From Kitasatospora sp. NBC_00315 (GTDB lineage: Bacteria > Actinomycetota > Actinomycetes > Streptomycetales > Streptomycetaceae), in NCBI RefSeq assembly GCF_041435095.1, contig NZ_CP108025.1, forward strand, positions 6,634,001 through 6,698,000: DNA of 64,000 bases, in the 5' to 3' direction. The position numbers and the translations under genes are program-made. Position 1 is the first letter of the stretch, and each line of letters starts with the position of its first letter. The notes beneath the pieces are model-generated. The model ran no database searches. It was not told the DNA's origin and was given only the letters and a program-made list of their open reading frames with translations. This document shows positions 1-8,104 of the stretch, in pieces.

Positions 1-1
1 G

Positions 2-718
2 AACGCCGCCCTGTACTGCTCGGTGAGCCTGGACGGCCTGACCGCCCAGTGCGTCTACAAGCCCGTGGCCGGCGAGCGCCCGCTCTGGGACTTCCCGGAC
101 GGCACCCTCGCCGGACGCGAGGTGGCCGCCTACGAGGTGTCCGCCGCCACCGGCTGGGCGCTCGTGCCTCCCACCGTGCTGCGCGAGGGCCCGCACGGCC
201 CCGGGATGGTCCAGCTCTGGGTCGAACCCGATCCGGACGCGGCCCCCGTACTGGCCCTCCAGGACCCGGCCGGCCCCGAGAGCGGCTGGCTGCCGGTGAT
301 CGAGGCCGAGGTCGGCGGCGGCCGCACCGCCCTGCTGGTGCACACCGACGACGTACGGCTGCGCCGGATGGCCGTGCTGGACGCGGTGCTCAACAACGCC
401 GACCGCAAGGGCGGGCACCTCATCCCCGCGGCGGACGGCCGGATCTACGGCATCGACCACGGCGTCACCTTCGCCGTGCCCGGCAAGCTCCGCACGCTGC
501 TCTGGGGCTGGGCCGGTGAGCCGCTGCCGGCCGAGGCCCGGGCCGTCCTGGCCGGCCTGGCGCAGGCGCTCGACGGCGAACTCGGCGAGCGCCTGGCCCC
601 GCACCTCACCGCGCAGGAGCTGCGGGCCACCGCCGGCCGGATCGCCGCGCTGCGCCGTACCGGCCTGCACCCGCTGCCCTCCGACGAGTGGCCGAGCATC
701 CCCTGGCCGCCGGTCTGA
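2..718 (+). CDS. SCO1664-family kinase-like protein, 5' end missing
   Basis: The reading frame is open to the left window edge, so the gene starts outside; about 238 codons are visible. The protein resembles the actinobacterial SCO1664 family, which is distantly related to PI3/4-kinase-like folds. Supporting motifs are the early CVYKPVAGERPLWDFP stretch (a nucleotide-binding-type lysine context), the DAVLNNADRKGGH segment, which looks like a catalytic-loop DxxxxNxDR pattern, and GIDHGVTF, which resembles a DFG-like metal-binding motif. The family normally lies near mshC, as here. The substrate is unknown, so kinase activity is inferred from motif resemblance only. An in-frame GTG at position 23 is not the likely start, because conserved sequence precedes it. 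Confidence 0.8.
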   Translation, partial: NAALYCSVSLDGLTAQCVYKPVAGERPLWDFPDGTLAGREVAAYEVSAATGWALVPPTVLREGPHGPGMVQLWVEPDPDAAPVLALQDPAGPESGWLPVIEAEVGGGRTALLVHTDDVRLRRMAVLDAVLNNADRKGGHLIPAADGRIYGIDHGVTFAVPGKLRTLLWGWAGEPLPAEARAVLAGLAQALDGELGERLAPHLTAQELRATAGRIAALRRTGLHPLPSDEWPSIPWPPV

Positions 719-781
719 ACCGGCCGGCCCGGGCTCCGGGGCACCCTGGACGCTCCGCCGGCCGGGCCGCAGACTGCACCG

Positions 782-1855
782 GTGGACCAGGACGACGCCC
801 CACGTACCCATGCTGCACAGGCCCGGCCGGCGCACCCGGCACCCGCCGACGTCGGCCCGGTGCCCCCTGATCCGGTACCGCCCGATCCGGTGACCGCCGG
901 CTTGGTACCGCCCGATCCGGTGCGCGTCGGCGCGGTATCGCCCGGAGCGGTACGCGAGGCGCCCGTGCACGCCGTGCCCGTGCACGACCTGGAGGTGCCG
1001 GTCCCCGCCGTCCTGCCGTTCGCGATCGGCTCGTTCGACACCATCGGCCCGCTCTCGCGGGCGGCCTTCCCGCACCGGCACTCGTTCTACGAGATCGTCC
1101 ACGTCACCGCCGGCGAGGGCGCGCACGTGCTGGACCTCGCGCACCGGCCGCTGCGGCCGCCGCACCTGTGCGTCATCGCCCCGGGGCAGGTGCACTACTG
1201 GGACGCGGCGGTGGGGCTGAGCGGCTGGGTGGTCCTGTTCAACGAGGACTTCCTGCTCGACCACCCGCAGGACGTCGAGGCGCTGCGCCTGCTGAGCACC
1301 CACCCGTGGCAGGGGTCCGGGCCGCAGGACGGCGACCTGGCCGCGCTGTTCGTCGAGATGGACCGCGAGTACCGCGGCGGGCAGCCCGGCTTCGCGGGTG
1401 TGCTCCGCTCCTATCTGCACATTCTGGTGGTCCGCGCGTCCCGGATGCTGAGTCCGGAGGATCCGCAACCGGTCGGCCGGGCAGCGGAGTTGGCAGCCCG
1501 GTTCACCCGGCTGATCGACGAGGGCGCCCGGCCGGAGCGCTCGGTCGCCTCGTACGCGCAGGAGTTGGGGGTCTCCGCCGGTCACCTGCACAGCCTGGTC
1601 AAGGAGGCCACCGGTCGTACCCCGGGGCGGCTGATCCGCGGCCGGCTGGCGCTGGAGGCCAAACGACTGCTGTCGAGCACCGAACTGACGGTTCGACAGG
1701 TGGCACGGGAGACCGGCTTCGCCGATCCGGCGTACTTCTGCCGGTTCTTCCGCCGGGAGACGGGCGTGTCGCCGGGGGAGTTCCGCAGCGGCGCCGCAGG
1801 AAAGCACCACGATCCCCGGATCGCGTCCATCGCGGAGCCCGGTCCACCGTCCTAG
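782..1855 (+). CDS. AraC-family transcriptional regulator
   Basis: Deduced protein of 357 residues. The C-terminal 100 residues contain two helix-turn-helix motifs typical of AraC/XylS (a segment around ASYAQELGVSAGHLHSLVK and the signature ending FADPAYFCRFFRRETGVSPGEFR). Residues of about 80-170 look like a cupin-type sensor domain (FPHRHSFYEIVHVTAGEG, then a PGQVHYW motif). The first 60 residues are low-complexity, with several PPDPV repeats, so the true start may lie later, for example near 989. It lies about 110 bp upstream of a secreted dioxygenase on the same strand and could control it. This is inferred from position only. Confidence 0.85.
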   Translation: MDQDDAPRTHAAQARPAHPAPADVGPVPPDPVPPDPVTAGLVPPDPVRVGAVSPGAVREAPVHAVPVHDLEVPVPAVLPFAIGSFDTIGPLSRAAFPHRHSFYEIVHVTAGEGAHVLDLAHRPLRPPHLCVIAPGQVHYWDAAVGLSGWVVLFNEDFLLDHPQDVEALRLLSTHPWQGSGPQDGDLAALFVEMDREYRGGQPGFAGVLRSYLHILVVRASRMLSPEDPQPVGRAAELAARFTRLIDEGARPERSVASYAQELGVSAGHLHSLVKEATGRTPGRLIRGRLALEAKRLLSSTELTVRQVARETGFADPAYFCRFFRRETGVSPGEFRSGAAGKHHDPRIASIAEPGPPS

Positions 1856-1967
1856 GTTGGATCGCAGCCCACCGAGTGGCGCGGGCCGTGCAAGGGCGTC
1901 GTCGCCCCCTCCTTGATGTCATGCGCATGTCGAATGCTGCTCGGTCACCCCGAAGGAGTCGTCCCCC

Positions 1968-2915
1968 ATGGACCCCCGAGACCCCGCTCGCCCGCTGGAC
2001 CCCGCCCACCCCCGAGGCCCCGAGCACCCCCGAAAGTCGGCCGCCCCACGCGACCCGGGGCGGCCGATCAGCCGTAAGACCGTTCTCAGGGCCGCGATGC
2101 TGGCCGGGGCCACCCCCCTGCTGCTGAGCGGCGGCGTGGCGCTGGCCCGTGACACCGGCGGTCGGGGCCGATCCCTCGCACTCACCCCCACCTGCGACGA
2201 CGGCGACCACGTCACCGCCGAGCAGATCGAGGGGCCCTACTTCAAACCCGACTCACCGCTGCGCACCTCGCTGGTGACACCCGGAACCCCGGGAGTCGCG
2301 CTGACGGTGAGCGGCCACGTCTTCGGCCGGGCCTGTCTGCCGGTGGCCGGGGCCCTGCTCGACTTCTGGCAGGCCGATGTGAACGGCGCCTACGACAACA
2401 CCGGCTTCGCCTTCCGCGGTCACCAGTTCACCGACGCCCAGGGGGCGTTCAGTCTCACCACGATCGTCCCCGGCCTCTACCCGGGCCGGACCAGGCACCT
2501 CCACGTCAAGGTCCAGGCCCCGAACCGGCCGGTGCTGACCACGCAGCTGTACTTCCCCGGCGAGCCGCGCAACAGCACCGACACCATCTACGATCCCGCC
2601 CTGCTGATGACCGTGCGGCAGGTCGGCCCCGGCAGGGAGGGCAGTTTCGACTTCGTCCTGGACGTGCCGCAGACGCCCGCCCCCTCCGCCAGTGCGACGG
2701 CTCCCCCGACCGGCAGTCCGTCCCCCGGCAGTCCCTCGCCCCGCCCGTCGCAGAGCCCGACGGCCCTGCCGGGCGCTGCCTGGACGGCGGGGACCGGCTA
2801 CCGGGTCGGGGACGCGGTGACCTACGCCGGGTCGGCCTACCGCTGCCTGCAGGCGCACACCGCCATCACCGGCTGGGAGCCGCCGAACGTCCCGGCGCTC
2901 TGGCAGCGCGGCTGA
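1968..2915 (+). CDS. Secreted intradiol dioxygenase with C-terminal CBM5/12 module
   Basis: 315 residues. The N-terminus has an Arg-rich stretch followed by a hydrophobic segment (about 36-60), compatible with a Tat or Sec export signal. Residues about 75-235 form an intradiol aromatic-ring dioxygenase domain. The expected non-haem Fe(III) ligands are visible as Tyr142, Tyr171, His177 and His179 (YPGRTRHLHV). A Ser/Pro-rich linker (236-268) leads to a small chitin/cellulose-binding type module with the AWTAGTGYRVGDAVTYAG pattern (CBM5/12). This architecture is known from secreted Streptomyces dioxygenases such as SACTE_2871 that act on lignin-related catechols. A Shine-Dalgarno gaaggag lies about 12 bp upstream of the ATG. 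Likely role: extracellular catechol ring cleavage while bound to polysaccharide. Confidence 0.88.
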   Translation: MDPRDPARPLDPAHPRGPEHPRKSAAPRDPGRPISRKTVLRAAMLAGATPLLLSGGVALARDTGGRGRSLALTPTCDDGDHVTAEQIEGPYFKPDSPLRTSLVTPGTPGVALTVSGHVFGRACLPVAGALLDFWQADVNGAYDNTGFAFRGHQFTDAQGAFSLTTIVPGLYPGRTRHLHVKVQAPNRPVLTTQLYFPGEPRNSTDTIYDPALLMTVRQVGPGREGSFDFVLDVPQTPAPSASATAPPTGSPSPGSPSPRPSQSPTALPGAAWTAGTGYRVGDAVTYAGSAYRCLQAHTAITGWEPPNVPALWQRG

Positions 2916-3180
2916 CGCACCCGCCGACCGTCCGCGCCCGGTCCCGCGGACCCGTCCATGCCCGGTCCCGCGGTCACGTCCGCGGACCCGTCCGTGCCGC
3001 GCGGGTGGCCCGCCGGACGACCCGCGCGGCGGCCCGGACGATCGGACGCACCCCCCGAACGGCCCGCCCGGCAGGCCCCCACAGCCCGCCGGGCGGGTCC
3101 CGGCACGGCCCGGAGCGGGCCGGGAAGGCGGAATCCGGCCGATCTCGCGCACTGGTTAGGCTTTCAAATGATCGCGAGGT

Positions 3181-3194
3181 TAGAGTCGTTCCCA
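3181..3194 (+). promoter_or_regulatory. Probable -10 box for a leaderless mshC mRNA
   Basis: TAGAGT at 3181-3186 fits the TANNNT -10 pattern. It ends 7 bp before the mshC ATG, and no Shine-Dalgarno is visible. Transcription would therefore start at or next to the A of ATG. No convincing -35 is seen. Confidence 0.45.
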
Positions 3195-4423
3195 TGCATG
3201 CCTGGCCCGCCTCCGAGGTTCCCGCCCTGCCTGGTCAGGGGCTCCCCCTGCGTATCCACGACACCGCCGCGGGCTGTATCAGGGAGGTCGTGCCCCAGGG
3301 CCGTACCGCCCGGATCTACGTCTGCGGCATCACCCCGTACGACGCGACCCACCTGGGCCACGCCGCCACCTACAACACCTTCGACCTGGTGCAGCGCGTC
3401 TGGAAGGACGCCGGTCACGACGTCCTGTACGTGCAGAACGTCACCGACGTGGACGACCCGCTGCTGGAGCGGGCCGTCGCCACCGGGCAGGACTGGACGG
3501 CCCTCGCCGAGCGCGAGACGGCGCTCTTCCGCGAGGACATGACCGCCCTGCGGATGCTCCCGCCGGCCCACTACGTCGGCGCCGTCGAGTCGATCCCGTG
3601 GATCGTGCCGCTGGTGCAGAAGCTGCTGGCGAGCGGCGCGGCGTACGACGTGGACGGCGACATCTACTTCTCGGTCGAGTCCGACCCGCGGTTCGGCGAG
3701 GTCTCCGGGCTGACCCCGGACGCCATGCTGCCGGTCTTCGCCGAGCGCGGCGGCGACCCGGACCGTCCCGGCAAGAAGCACCCGCTGGACGCCCTGCTCT
3801 GGCTGGCGGCCCGCCCGGGCGAGCCCGCCTGGGACACCGAGCTCGGCCACGGCCGGCCCGGTTGGCACATCGAGTGCGTCGCGATCGCCCTCAAGTACCT
3901 GGGCATGTCCTTCGACATCCAGGGCGGCGGCAGCGACCTCTCCTTCCCGCACCACGAGATGGGCGCCGCCCACGCGCAGGTCGCCACCGGCGAGCACCCC
4001 TACGCCCAGGCGTACGTGCACGCGGGCATGGTCGGGCTGGACGGCCACAAGATGTCGAAGTCCCGGGGCAACCTGGTCTTCGTCTCCGCGCTGCGCCGTG
4101 AGGGCGTGGACCCGGCGGCGATCCGGCTGGCGCTGCTGGCCCACCACTACCGCTCGGACTGGGAGTGGACGAAGGGCACGCTGGACGACGCCGTGGAGCG
4201 CCTGGCCCGTTGGCGCGCCGCCGTCTCGCGCCCCGACGGCCCCTCGGCGGACGCGCTGCTCGCCGAGGTCCGCGCGGCCCTGGCCGACGACCTGGACGCA
4301 CCGGCCGCGCTCGCCGCGGTGGACCGCTGGGCCGCAGGCCAGGCCGAGAGCGGTGGCCAGGAGATCGGCGCGCCGGGCCTGGTCTCGCGCACGGTGGACG
4401 CGCTGCTCGGCGTCGCGCTCTAG
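3194..4423 (+). CDS. mshC: Cysteine-GlcN-Ins ligase MshC (mycothiol synthesis)
   Basis: 409 residues, the usual length for MshC. The enzyme joins cysteine to 1-D-myo-inosityl-glucosamine in an ATP-dependent step of mycothiol synthesis and descends from cysteinyl-tRNA synthetase. Visible landmarks are the class I HLGH motif (53-56), KMSKS (286-290), and zinc ligand candidates Cys44, Cys228 and His253. The open frame extends upstream to 3005, but the ATG at 3194 gives the family start (MHAWP) and the upstream part is GC-rich noise. The gene is followed by a strong terminator hairpin. The intergenic stretch before it (2916-3180) contains short imperfect repeats of cgcggacccgtcc but no gene. Confidence 0.95.
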   Translation: MHAWPASEVPALPGQGLPLRIHDTAAGCIREVVPQGRTARIYVCGITPYDATHLGHAATYNTFDLVQRVWKDAGHDVLYVQNVTDVDDPLLERAVATGQDWTALAERETALFREDMTALRMLPPAHYVGAVESIPWIVPLVQKLLASGAAYDVDGDIYFSVESDPRFGEVSGLTPDAMLPVFAERGGDPDRPGKKHPLDALLWLAARPGEPAWDTELGHGRPGWHIECVAIALKYLGMSFDIQGGGSDLSFPHHEMGAAHAQVATGEHPYAQAYVHAGMVGLDGHKMSKSRGNLVFVSALRREGVDPAAIRLALLAHHYRSDWEWTKGTLDDAVERLARWRAAVSRPDGPSADALLAEVRAALADDLDAPAALAAVDRWAAGQAESGGQEIGAPGLVSRTVDALLGVAL

Positions 4424-4475
4424 CCGCGGCCCCACGGGCACGGATCGCCCACGGGCCACGGATCGACAGGAACAC

Positions 4476-4511
4476 CGAAGGGGCGCCGGGATCTCTCCCG
4501 GCGCCCCTTCG
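4476..4511. terminator. Bidirectional terminator between mshC and PAC2 gene
   Basis: Perfect inverted repeat with 16-bp arms (cgaaggggcgccggga and its complement) and a 4-base loop (tctc). It lies between the convergent ends of mshC and the PAC2 gene, so it can serve both. Confidence 0.85.
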
Positions 4512-4533
4512 CGCTGCCCGCACCTACCGGTGA

Positions 4534-5499
4534 TCAGTCCTCGGTACCCGGTTCGGGCCCGTCCTCGCCGGTCTTGGTGTCCTTCGGGCCGGGCTCGGCC
4601 TCGCCCGGCCGCTCCGCGGTGGCGTGCCCGGCGACCGGCTTCTCCCCGGTCGGGCCGAGGTTCTCCCGGCGGCGCAGGTAGCGCTCGAACTCACGGGCGA
4701 TGGCGTCGCCGGACGCCTCCGGGAGCTCGGCGGTGTCCTGGGCCTCCTCCAGCTGCTGGACGTACTCGGCCACCTCGCTGTCCTCGGCGGCGAGCTGGTC
4801 CACCCCGAGCTGCCAGGCGCGGGAGTCCTCGCCGAGCTCGCCCGGCGGGATCCGCAGGTCCAGCAGGTCCTCCAGCTTGTTCAACAGGGCCAGCGTGGCC
4901 TTCGGGTTCGGCGGCTGGGCGACGTAGTGCGGGACGGCGGCCCAGAGCGTCACGGCCGGCACACCCGCGTGGGTGCACGCCTCCTGGAGCACGCCGACGA
5001 TCCCGGTCGGGCCCTCGTAGCGGCTCTCCTCCAGATCCAGGGTGCGGGCCAGGTCGGGATCGGAGGTGACGCCGCTGACCGGCACCGGGCGGCTGTGCGG
5101 GGTGTCGCCGAGCAACGCGCCCAGGATCACCACCAGCTCCACGCCGAGTTCGTGCGCGAAGCCGAGCAGCTCGTTGCAGTACGAGCGCCAGCGCATGCTC
5201 GGCTCGATGCCGCGGACGAGCACGAGATCCCGGGTCTTCGGCTCGGTCACCCGCACCACGGACAGCCGGGTGGTCGGCCAGGTGATCCGGCGGATGCCGC
5301 CGTCCAGCCAGACCGTGGGCCGGTTGACCTGGAAGTCGTAGTAGTCCTCCGCGTCGAGGGCGGCGAACACCTTGCCGGTCCAGGTCTCGTCCAGGTGCGC
5401 GACGGCCGCCGACGCGGCGTCGCCGGCGTCGTTCCAGCCCTCGAAGGCGCACACCATCACCGGGTCGATCAACTCGGGAACATCTTCCAGCTCGATCAC
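4534..5499 (-). CDS. PAC2-family protein
   Basis: 321 residues from a GTG start at 5499, preceded by a ggaggg Shine-Dalgarno; a longer upstream frame is not supported by family length. The protein matches the PAC2 (proteasome assembly chaperone 2) family common in actinobacteria: the start IELEDVPELIDPV, the VCAFEGWNDAGDAASAA motif and the GALLGDTPHSRPVPVSG motif. The C-terminal 40 residues are charged and probably disordered. The bacterial function is unknown; an orthologue (Rv2125) lies near mshC and metH in mycobacteria. The location near proteasome genes is suggestive, but no assembly role has been shown to my knowledge. Confidence 0.9.
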   Translation of the reverse strand: MIELEDVPELIDPVMVCAFEGWNDAGDAASAAVAHLDETWTGKVFAALDAEDYYDFQVNRPTVWLDGGIRRITWPTTRLSVVRVTEPKTRDLVLVRGIEPSMRWRSYCNELLGFAHELGVELVVILGALLGDTPHSRPVPVSGVTSDPDLARTLDLEESRYEGPTGIVGVLQEACTHAGVPAVTLWAAVPHYVAQPPNPKATLALLNKLEDLLDLRIPPGELGEDSRAWQLGVDQLAAEDSEVAEYVQQLEEAQDTAELPEASGDAIAREFERYLRRRENLGPTGEKPVAGHATAERPGEAEPGPKDTKTGEDGPEPGTED

Positions 5500-5759
5500 C
5501 CAGCGTCTCCCTCCGGTCGGCCGACGGCCGCGCCCGGCCCCGCGGGCCTGCAAGGGCGCCGACGGCCGGCTGCCGACTGTTGAACCTCTCCGCTCATGGA
5601 GCAGTCCGCCCCATGGTTCCCTACCTGCCCAGCCTACGGGCTTTGATGCGCGCGATGGTGCCGCACGACGGCCCCCGCCCGGACAGTTTGCGGCAGTCGG
5701 GGCCGCTTGATCCACCGGGTTCCGGCCATGGTCGGACCGACGCACCGGATGCGAACAAG

Positions 5760-5809
5760 TTTGCAATGATCTGCAAATTAATTGCACTAACTGTCGTATA
5801 CTCGCAAAC
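5760..5809 (+). promoter_or_regulatory. LacI-type operator and -10 box of the LacI gene
   Basis: This is an AT-rich island in a GC-rich genome. TTTGCA-N6-TGCAAA (5760-5777) is a perfect dyad. Its right half also pairs with a third TTGCA at 5782-5786 (TGCAA-N5-TTGCA), giving overlapping half-sites. TATACT (5797-5802) is a good -10 box ending 7 bp before the ATG at 5810, and no Shine-Dalgarno is seen, so a leaderless autoregulated transcript is likely. The rest of the 310-bp gap back to 5500 holds the PAC2 promoter region and nothing else recognised. Confidence 0.7.
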
Positions 5810-6823
5810 ATGACACGACGACTTGCTCAGGTGGCCAAGAAGGTCGGGGTGAGTGAAGCCACGGTGAGCCGGGTGCTGAACGAGAAGCCCGGCGTCTCCG
5901 AGGCGACCCGGGCCGCGGTGCTGACGGCACTGGACGTACTCGGCTACGAGCGCCCCACCCAGCTGCGCGGGGAGCGGGCGCGACTGGTCGGCCTGGTGCT
6001 GCCCGAGCTGCAGAACCCGATCTTCCCGGCCTTCGCCGAGGTGGTCGGCGGCGCGCTGGCCGGGCAGGGCTTCACCCCGGTGCTCTGCACCCAGACCGCC
6101 GGCGGCGTCTCCGAGGCCGACTACGTCGGACTGCTGCTGGAGCAGCACGTCGCCGGCGTGGTGTTCTTCGGCGGTCTCTACGCCCAGCAGGACGCCCCGC
6201 ACGAGCACTACGACCGCCTCGCCGAACGCGGTCTGCCCACCGTCCTGCTCAACGCGGCCATCGACGACCTCGACTTCCCCCGGGTGTCCTGCGACGACGC
6301 GGTGGCGGTCGAACAGGCCGTCGGCCACCTCCACCAGCTCGGCCACCGCCGCATCGGCATGGTGCTCGGCCCCGCCGACCACATGCCCTCGCGCCGCAAA
6401 CTCGACGCCGCCCGCACCGCCGCCGCCAAGGCCGGCCTCGACCTGCCCGACACCTGCGTCGAACGCGCCCTGTTCAGCCTCGAGGGCGGCCAGGCCGCCA
6501 CCACCCGGCTGCTGCGCCAGGGCGTCACCGGGATCATTTGCGCGAGCGACCCGCTGGCCCTGGGCGCGGTGCGCGCCGTGCGCCGGGCCGGACTCTCGGT
6601 GCCCGCGGACGTCTCGGTGATCGGCTACGACGACTCGGCGTTCATGACCTGCACCGACCCGCCGCTGACCACCGTGCGCCAGCCCATCGAGGCGATGGGC
6701 CGAGCCGCCGTCGAGCTCCTCGCGGGCGAGATCGCGGGGGTGAAGGTGACCCATGACGAGCTGCTCTTCGAGCCGGAGCTGGTGGTGCGCGGCTCCACCG
6801 CCCCCGCCCGTGCGCGGGACTGA
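5810..6823 (+). CDS. LacI-family sugar-responsive repressor
   Basis: 337 residues. The N-terminal helix-turn-helix (residues 3-50, with VGVSEATVSRVLN) and the periplasmic-binding-like effector domain are complete. The N-terminal 100 residues closely resemble Streptomyces MalR/Reg1, the maltose repressor, which recognises TTGCAG-type half-sites; the TTGCA half-sites upstream fit that. No maltose transporter genes lie beside it here, so the regulated sugar genes are elsewhere or the effector differs. Probably autoregulated through the overlapping dyads. Followed by a 15-bp-stem terminator. Confidence 0.88.
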   Translation: MTRRLAQVAKKVGVSEATVSRVLNEKPGVSEATRAAVLTALDVLGYERPTQLRGERARLVGLVLPELQNPIFPAFAEVVGGALAGQGFTPVLCTQTAGGVSEADYVGLLLEQHVAGVVFFGGLYAQQDAPHEHYDRLAERGLPTVLLNAAIDDLDFPRVSCDDAVAVEQAVGHLHQLGHRRIGMVLGPADHMPSRRKLDAARTAAAKAGLDLPDTCVERALFSLEGGQAATTRLLRQGVTGIICASDPLALGAVRAVRRAGLSVPADVSVIGYDDSAFMTCTDPPLTTVRQPIEAMGRAAVELLAGEIAGVKVTHDELLFEPELVVRGSTAPARARD

Positions 6824-6838
6824 CCCGGGGCGACGGCG

Positions 6839-6880
6839 GTGAACGGGGGGCGGGCGCTTCGGCGGCCGCCCCCCGTTCAC
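6839..6880 (+). terminator. Terminator of the LacI gene
   Basis: Perfect 15-bp inverted repeat (gtgaacggggggcgg and complement) with a 12-base loop, starting 15 bp after the stop codon. Confidence 0.85.
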
Positions 6881-7128
6881 CGCCCGTCGGCACCCGCCGG
6901 AGCGCGTCGGCGCCGGCTCGTCCGCCTCGTGGTTCCAGTCCGTCCCGTCCCGGTCCCGTCCGCACCAGTCCGTCCCGTCCCCGTCCGCACCGGTTCGCCC
7001 CTGGTTCCGGTACGCGTCGTGCGGCGGGATGCCGGCTCCGTGCGCCGCACCGCGCCCGGCGGCCGGCCCGGCCGCCGGGCGCGATGATGGAGGCAGGGGG
7101 CCGTGACGGCGGACGAGGAGCCGAGACG
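6881..7128. other. Non-coding gap with a two-copy 30-bp repeat
   Basis: No supportable gene. An imperfect 30-bp direct repeat beginning ccagtccgtcccgtcc occurs at 6935 and 6965. The Shine-Dalgarno of the next gene (gaggag, about 7114) closes the gap. Confidence 0.5.
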
Positions 7129-7638
7129 ATGCCCGGATGGCCACTGATCGCCGCGGGTGCGGTGGCCGCGACCGGCGCGACGGTGTTCGCGCTCGGCCGC
7201 TGCCTGCCGCTGGAACACCGGGTGCGCAGATCGCTGGAGCTGCGCCGCCCGCCCGAAGCCGTCTGGGACGTGCTCACCGACATCGAGCGCTTCCCGCACT
7301 GGCGCCCCGGTGTGACCCGGGTCGAGCGGCTCCCGGACGAGGCGGGACGGCTCTGCTGGCGCGAGTACGGCCGCCACGGCGACGCCGCCTACGAGCTCGT
7401 CGACGCCACGCCGCCGCTGCGGCTGGTCACCGCGATCGCCGACCCGCGCCTTCCGTTCGGCGGCACCTGGACGTACGAGCTCACGCCCTGGCCGGGCGGC
7501 TGCACGCTCACCGTGGTGGAGCGGGGCGAGATCCGCAGTCCGCTGTACCGCTTCGTCTCCCGCTACCTGACCGGGCACGCGGCGACGCTGGAGCGTCACC
7601 TCGCGGCGCTGGCGGCCCAGCTGGGCGGTCGCGCCTGA
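7129..7638 (+). CDS. SRPBCC-superfamily protein with N-terminal membrane segment
   Basis: 169 residues from the ATG at 7129, which has a gaggag ribosome site 9 bp upstream; an ATG at 7084 lacks one. Residues about 3-22 are hydrophobic (a membrane anchor or signal). The remainder is a START/polyketide-cyclase-like ligand-binding fold: the RRPPEAVWDVLTDIERFPHWRPGV opening is typical, followed by a GTWTYELTP strand and a C-terminal helix. Members bind hydrophobic ligands, but no specific substrate can be assigned. It stands alone between a terminator and a TetR-type operator. Confidence 0.75.
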   Translation: MPGWPLIAAGAVAATGATVFALGRCLPLEHRVRRSLELRRPPEAVWDVLTDIERFPHWRPGVTRVERLPDEAGRLCWREYGRHGDAAYELVDATPPLRLVTAIADPRLPFGGTWTYELTPWPGGCTLTVVERGEIRSPLYRFVSRYLTGHAATLERHLAALAAQLGGRA

Positions 7639-7665
7639 CCGGACGGGCGGCGGGGCTGGATTTTC

Positions 7666-7700
7666 TGGACACCTGTCCATAAACTATGGACAGGTGTCCA
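7666..7700. promoter_or_regulatory. Nested palindromic operator before DUF1304-tetR
   Basis: Perfect 35-bp dyad: two 15-bp arms (tggacacctgtccat and complement) around aaact. Each arm itself contains a 12-bp dyad (GGACA-N2-TGTCC), so the site could hold two repressor dimers. It lies 36 bp upstream of the DUF1304 start and covers the only AT-rich stretch, the probable promoter. The downstream TetR gene is the obvious ligand. Confidence 0.8.
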
Positions 7701-7735
7701 TCGTGGCCGCCGTGAACCGTTCCGGAAGGCGGTGA

Positions 7736-8104
7736 GTGGTCGTGCGGACCACCGCGAACATCCTGGTCGCCCTGGTGGGCGCCCTGCACGTGTACATCCT
7801 GGTGCTGGAGATGTTCCTCTGGCAGCGCCGGCCCGGCCGGGAACTCTCCGGCTTCGACGCCGAGACGGCCCGGGTCACCGCGCCGCTCGCCGCCAACCAG
7901 GGCCTCTACAACGGCTTCCTGGCGGCGGGCCTGTTCTGGGGCCTGACCGCGGCCGATCCGACCGGCCACCGCGTGCAGATCTTCTTCCTCGGCTGCGTGG
8001 TCGTCGCCGGCCTCTACGGCGCGGCCACCGCCAACCGGCGCATCCTCTTCGCCCAAGCCCTGCCCGGTGCCCTCGCGCTGGCCGCCGTGCTGGTGGCCGG
8101 ATGA
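7736..8104 (+). CDS. DUF1304 small membrane protein
   Basis: 122 residues with four predicted membrane helices (about 4-24, 50-70, 77-97 and 102-121). It matches the DUF1304 family: the ANILVALVGALHVYILVLEMFLW opening and the NQGLYNGFLAAGLFWG motif. Function is unknown; relatives are often controlled by neighbouring TetR-type repressors and have been proposed as transport or resistance proteins. The GTG start overlaps a Shine-Dalgarno-like ggaaggcggtgag. The stop overlaps the start of the following TetR gene (ATGA), so the two are translationally coupled and share the 7666-7700 operator. Confidence 0.88.
   Translation: MVVRTTANILVALVGALHVYILVLEMFLWQRRPGRELSGFDAETARVTAPLAANQGLYNGFLAAGLFWGLTAADPTGHRVQIFFLGCVVVAGLYGAATANRRILFAQALPGALALAAVLVAG

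Noticed and set aside
1919..1930. catgcgcatg palindrome before the dioxygenase gene as an AraC operator
   Set aside because: The motif is short, and AraC proteins usually bind direct repeats. Not enough to support a site.
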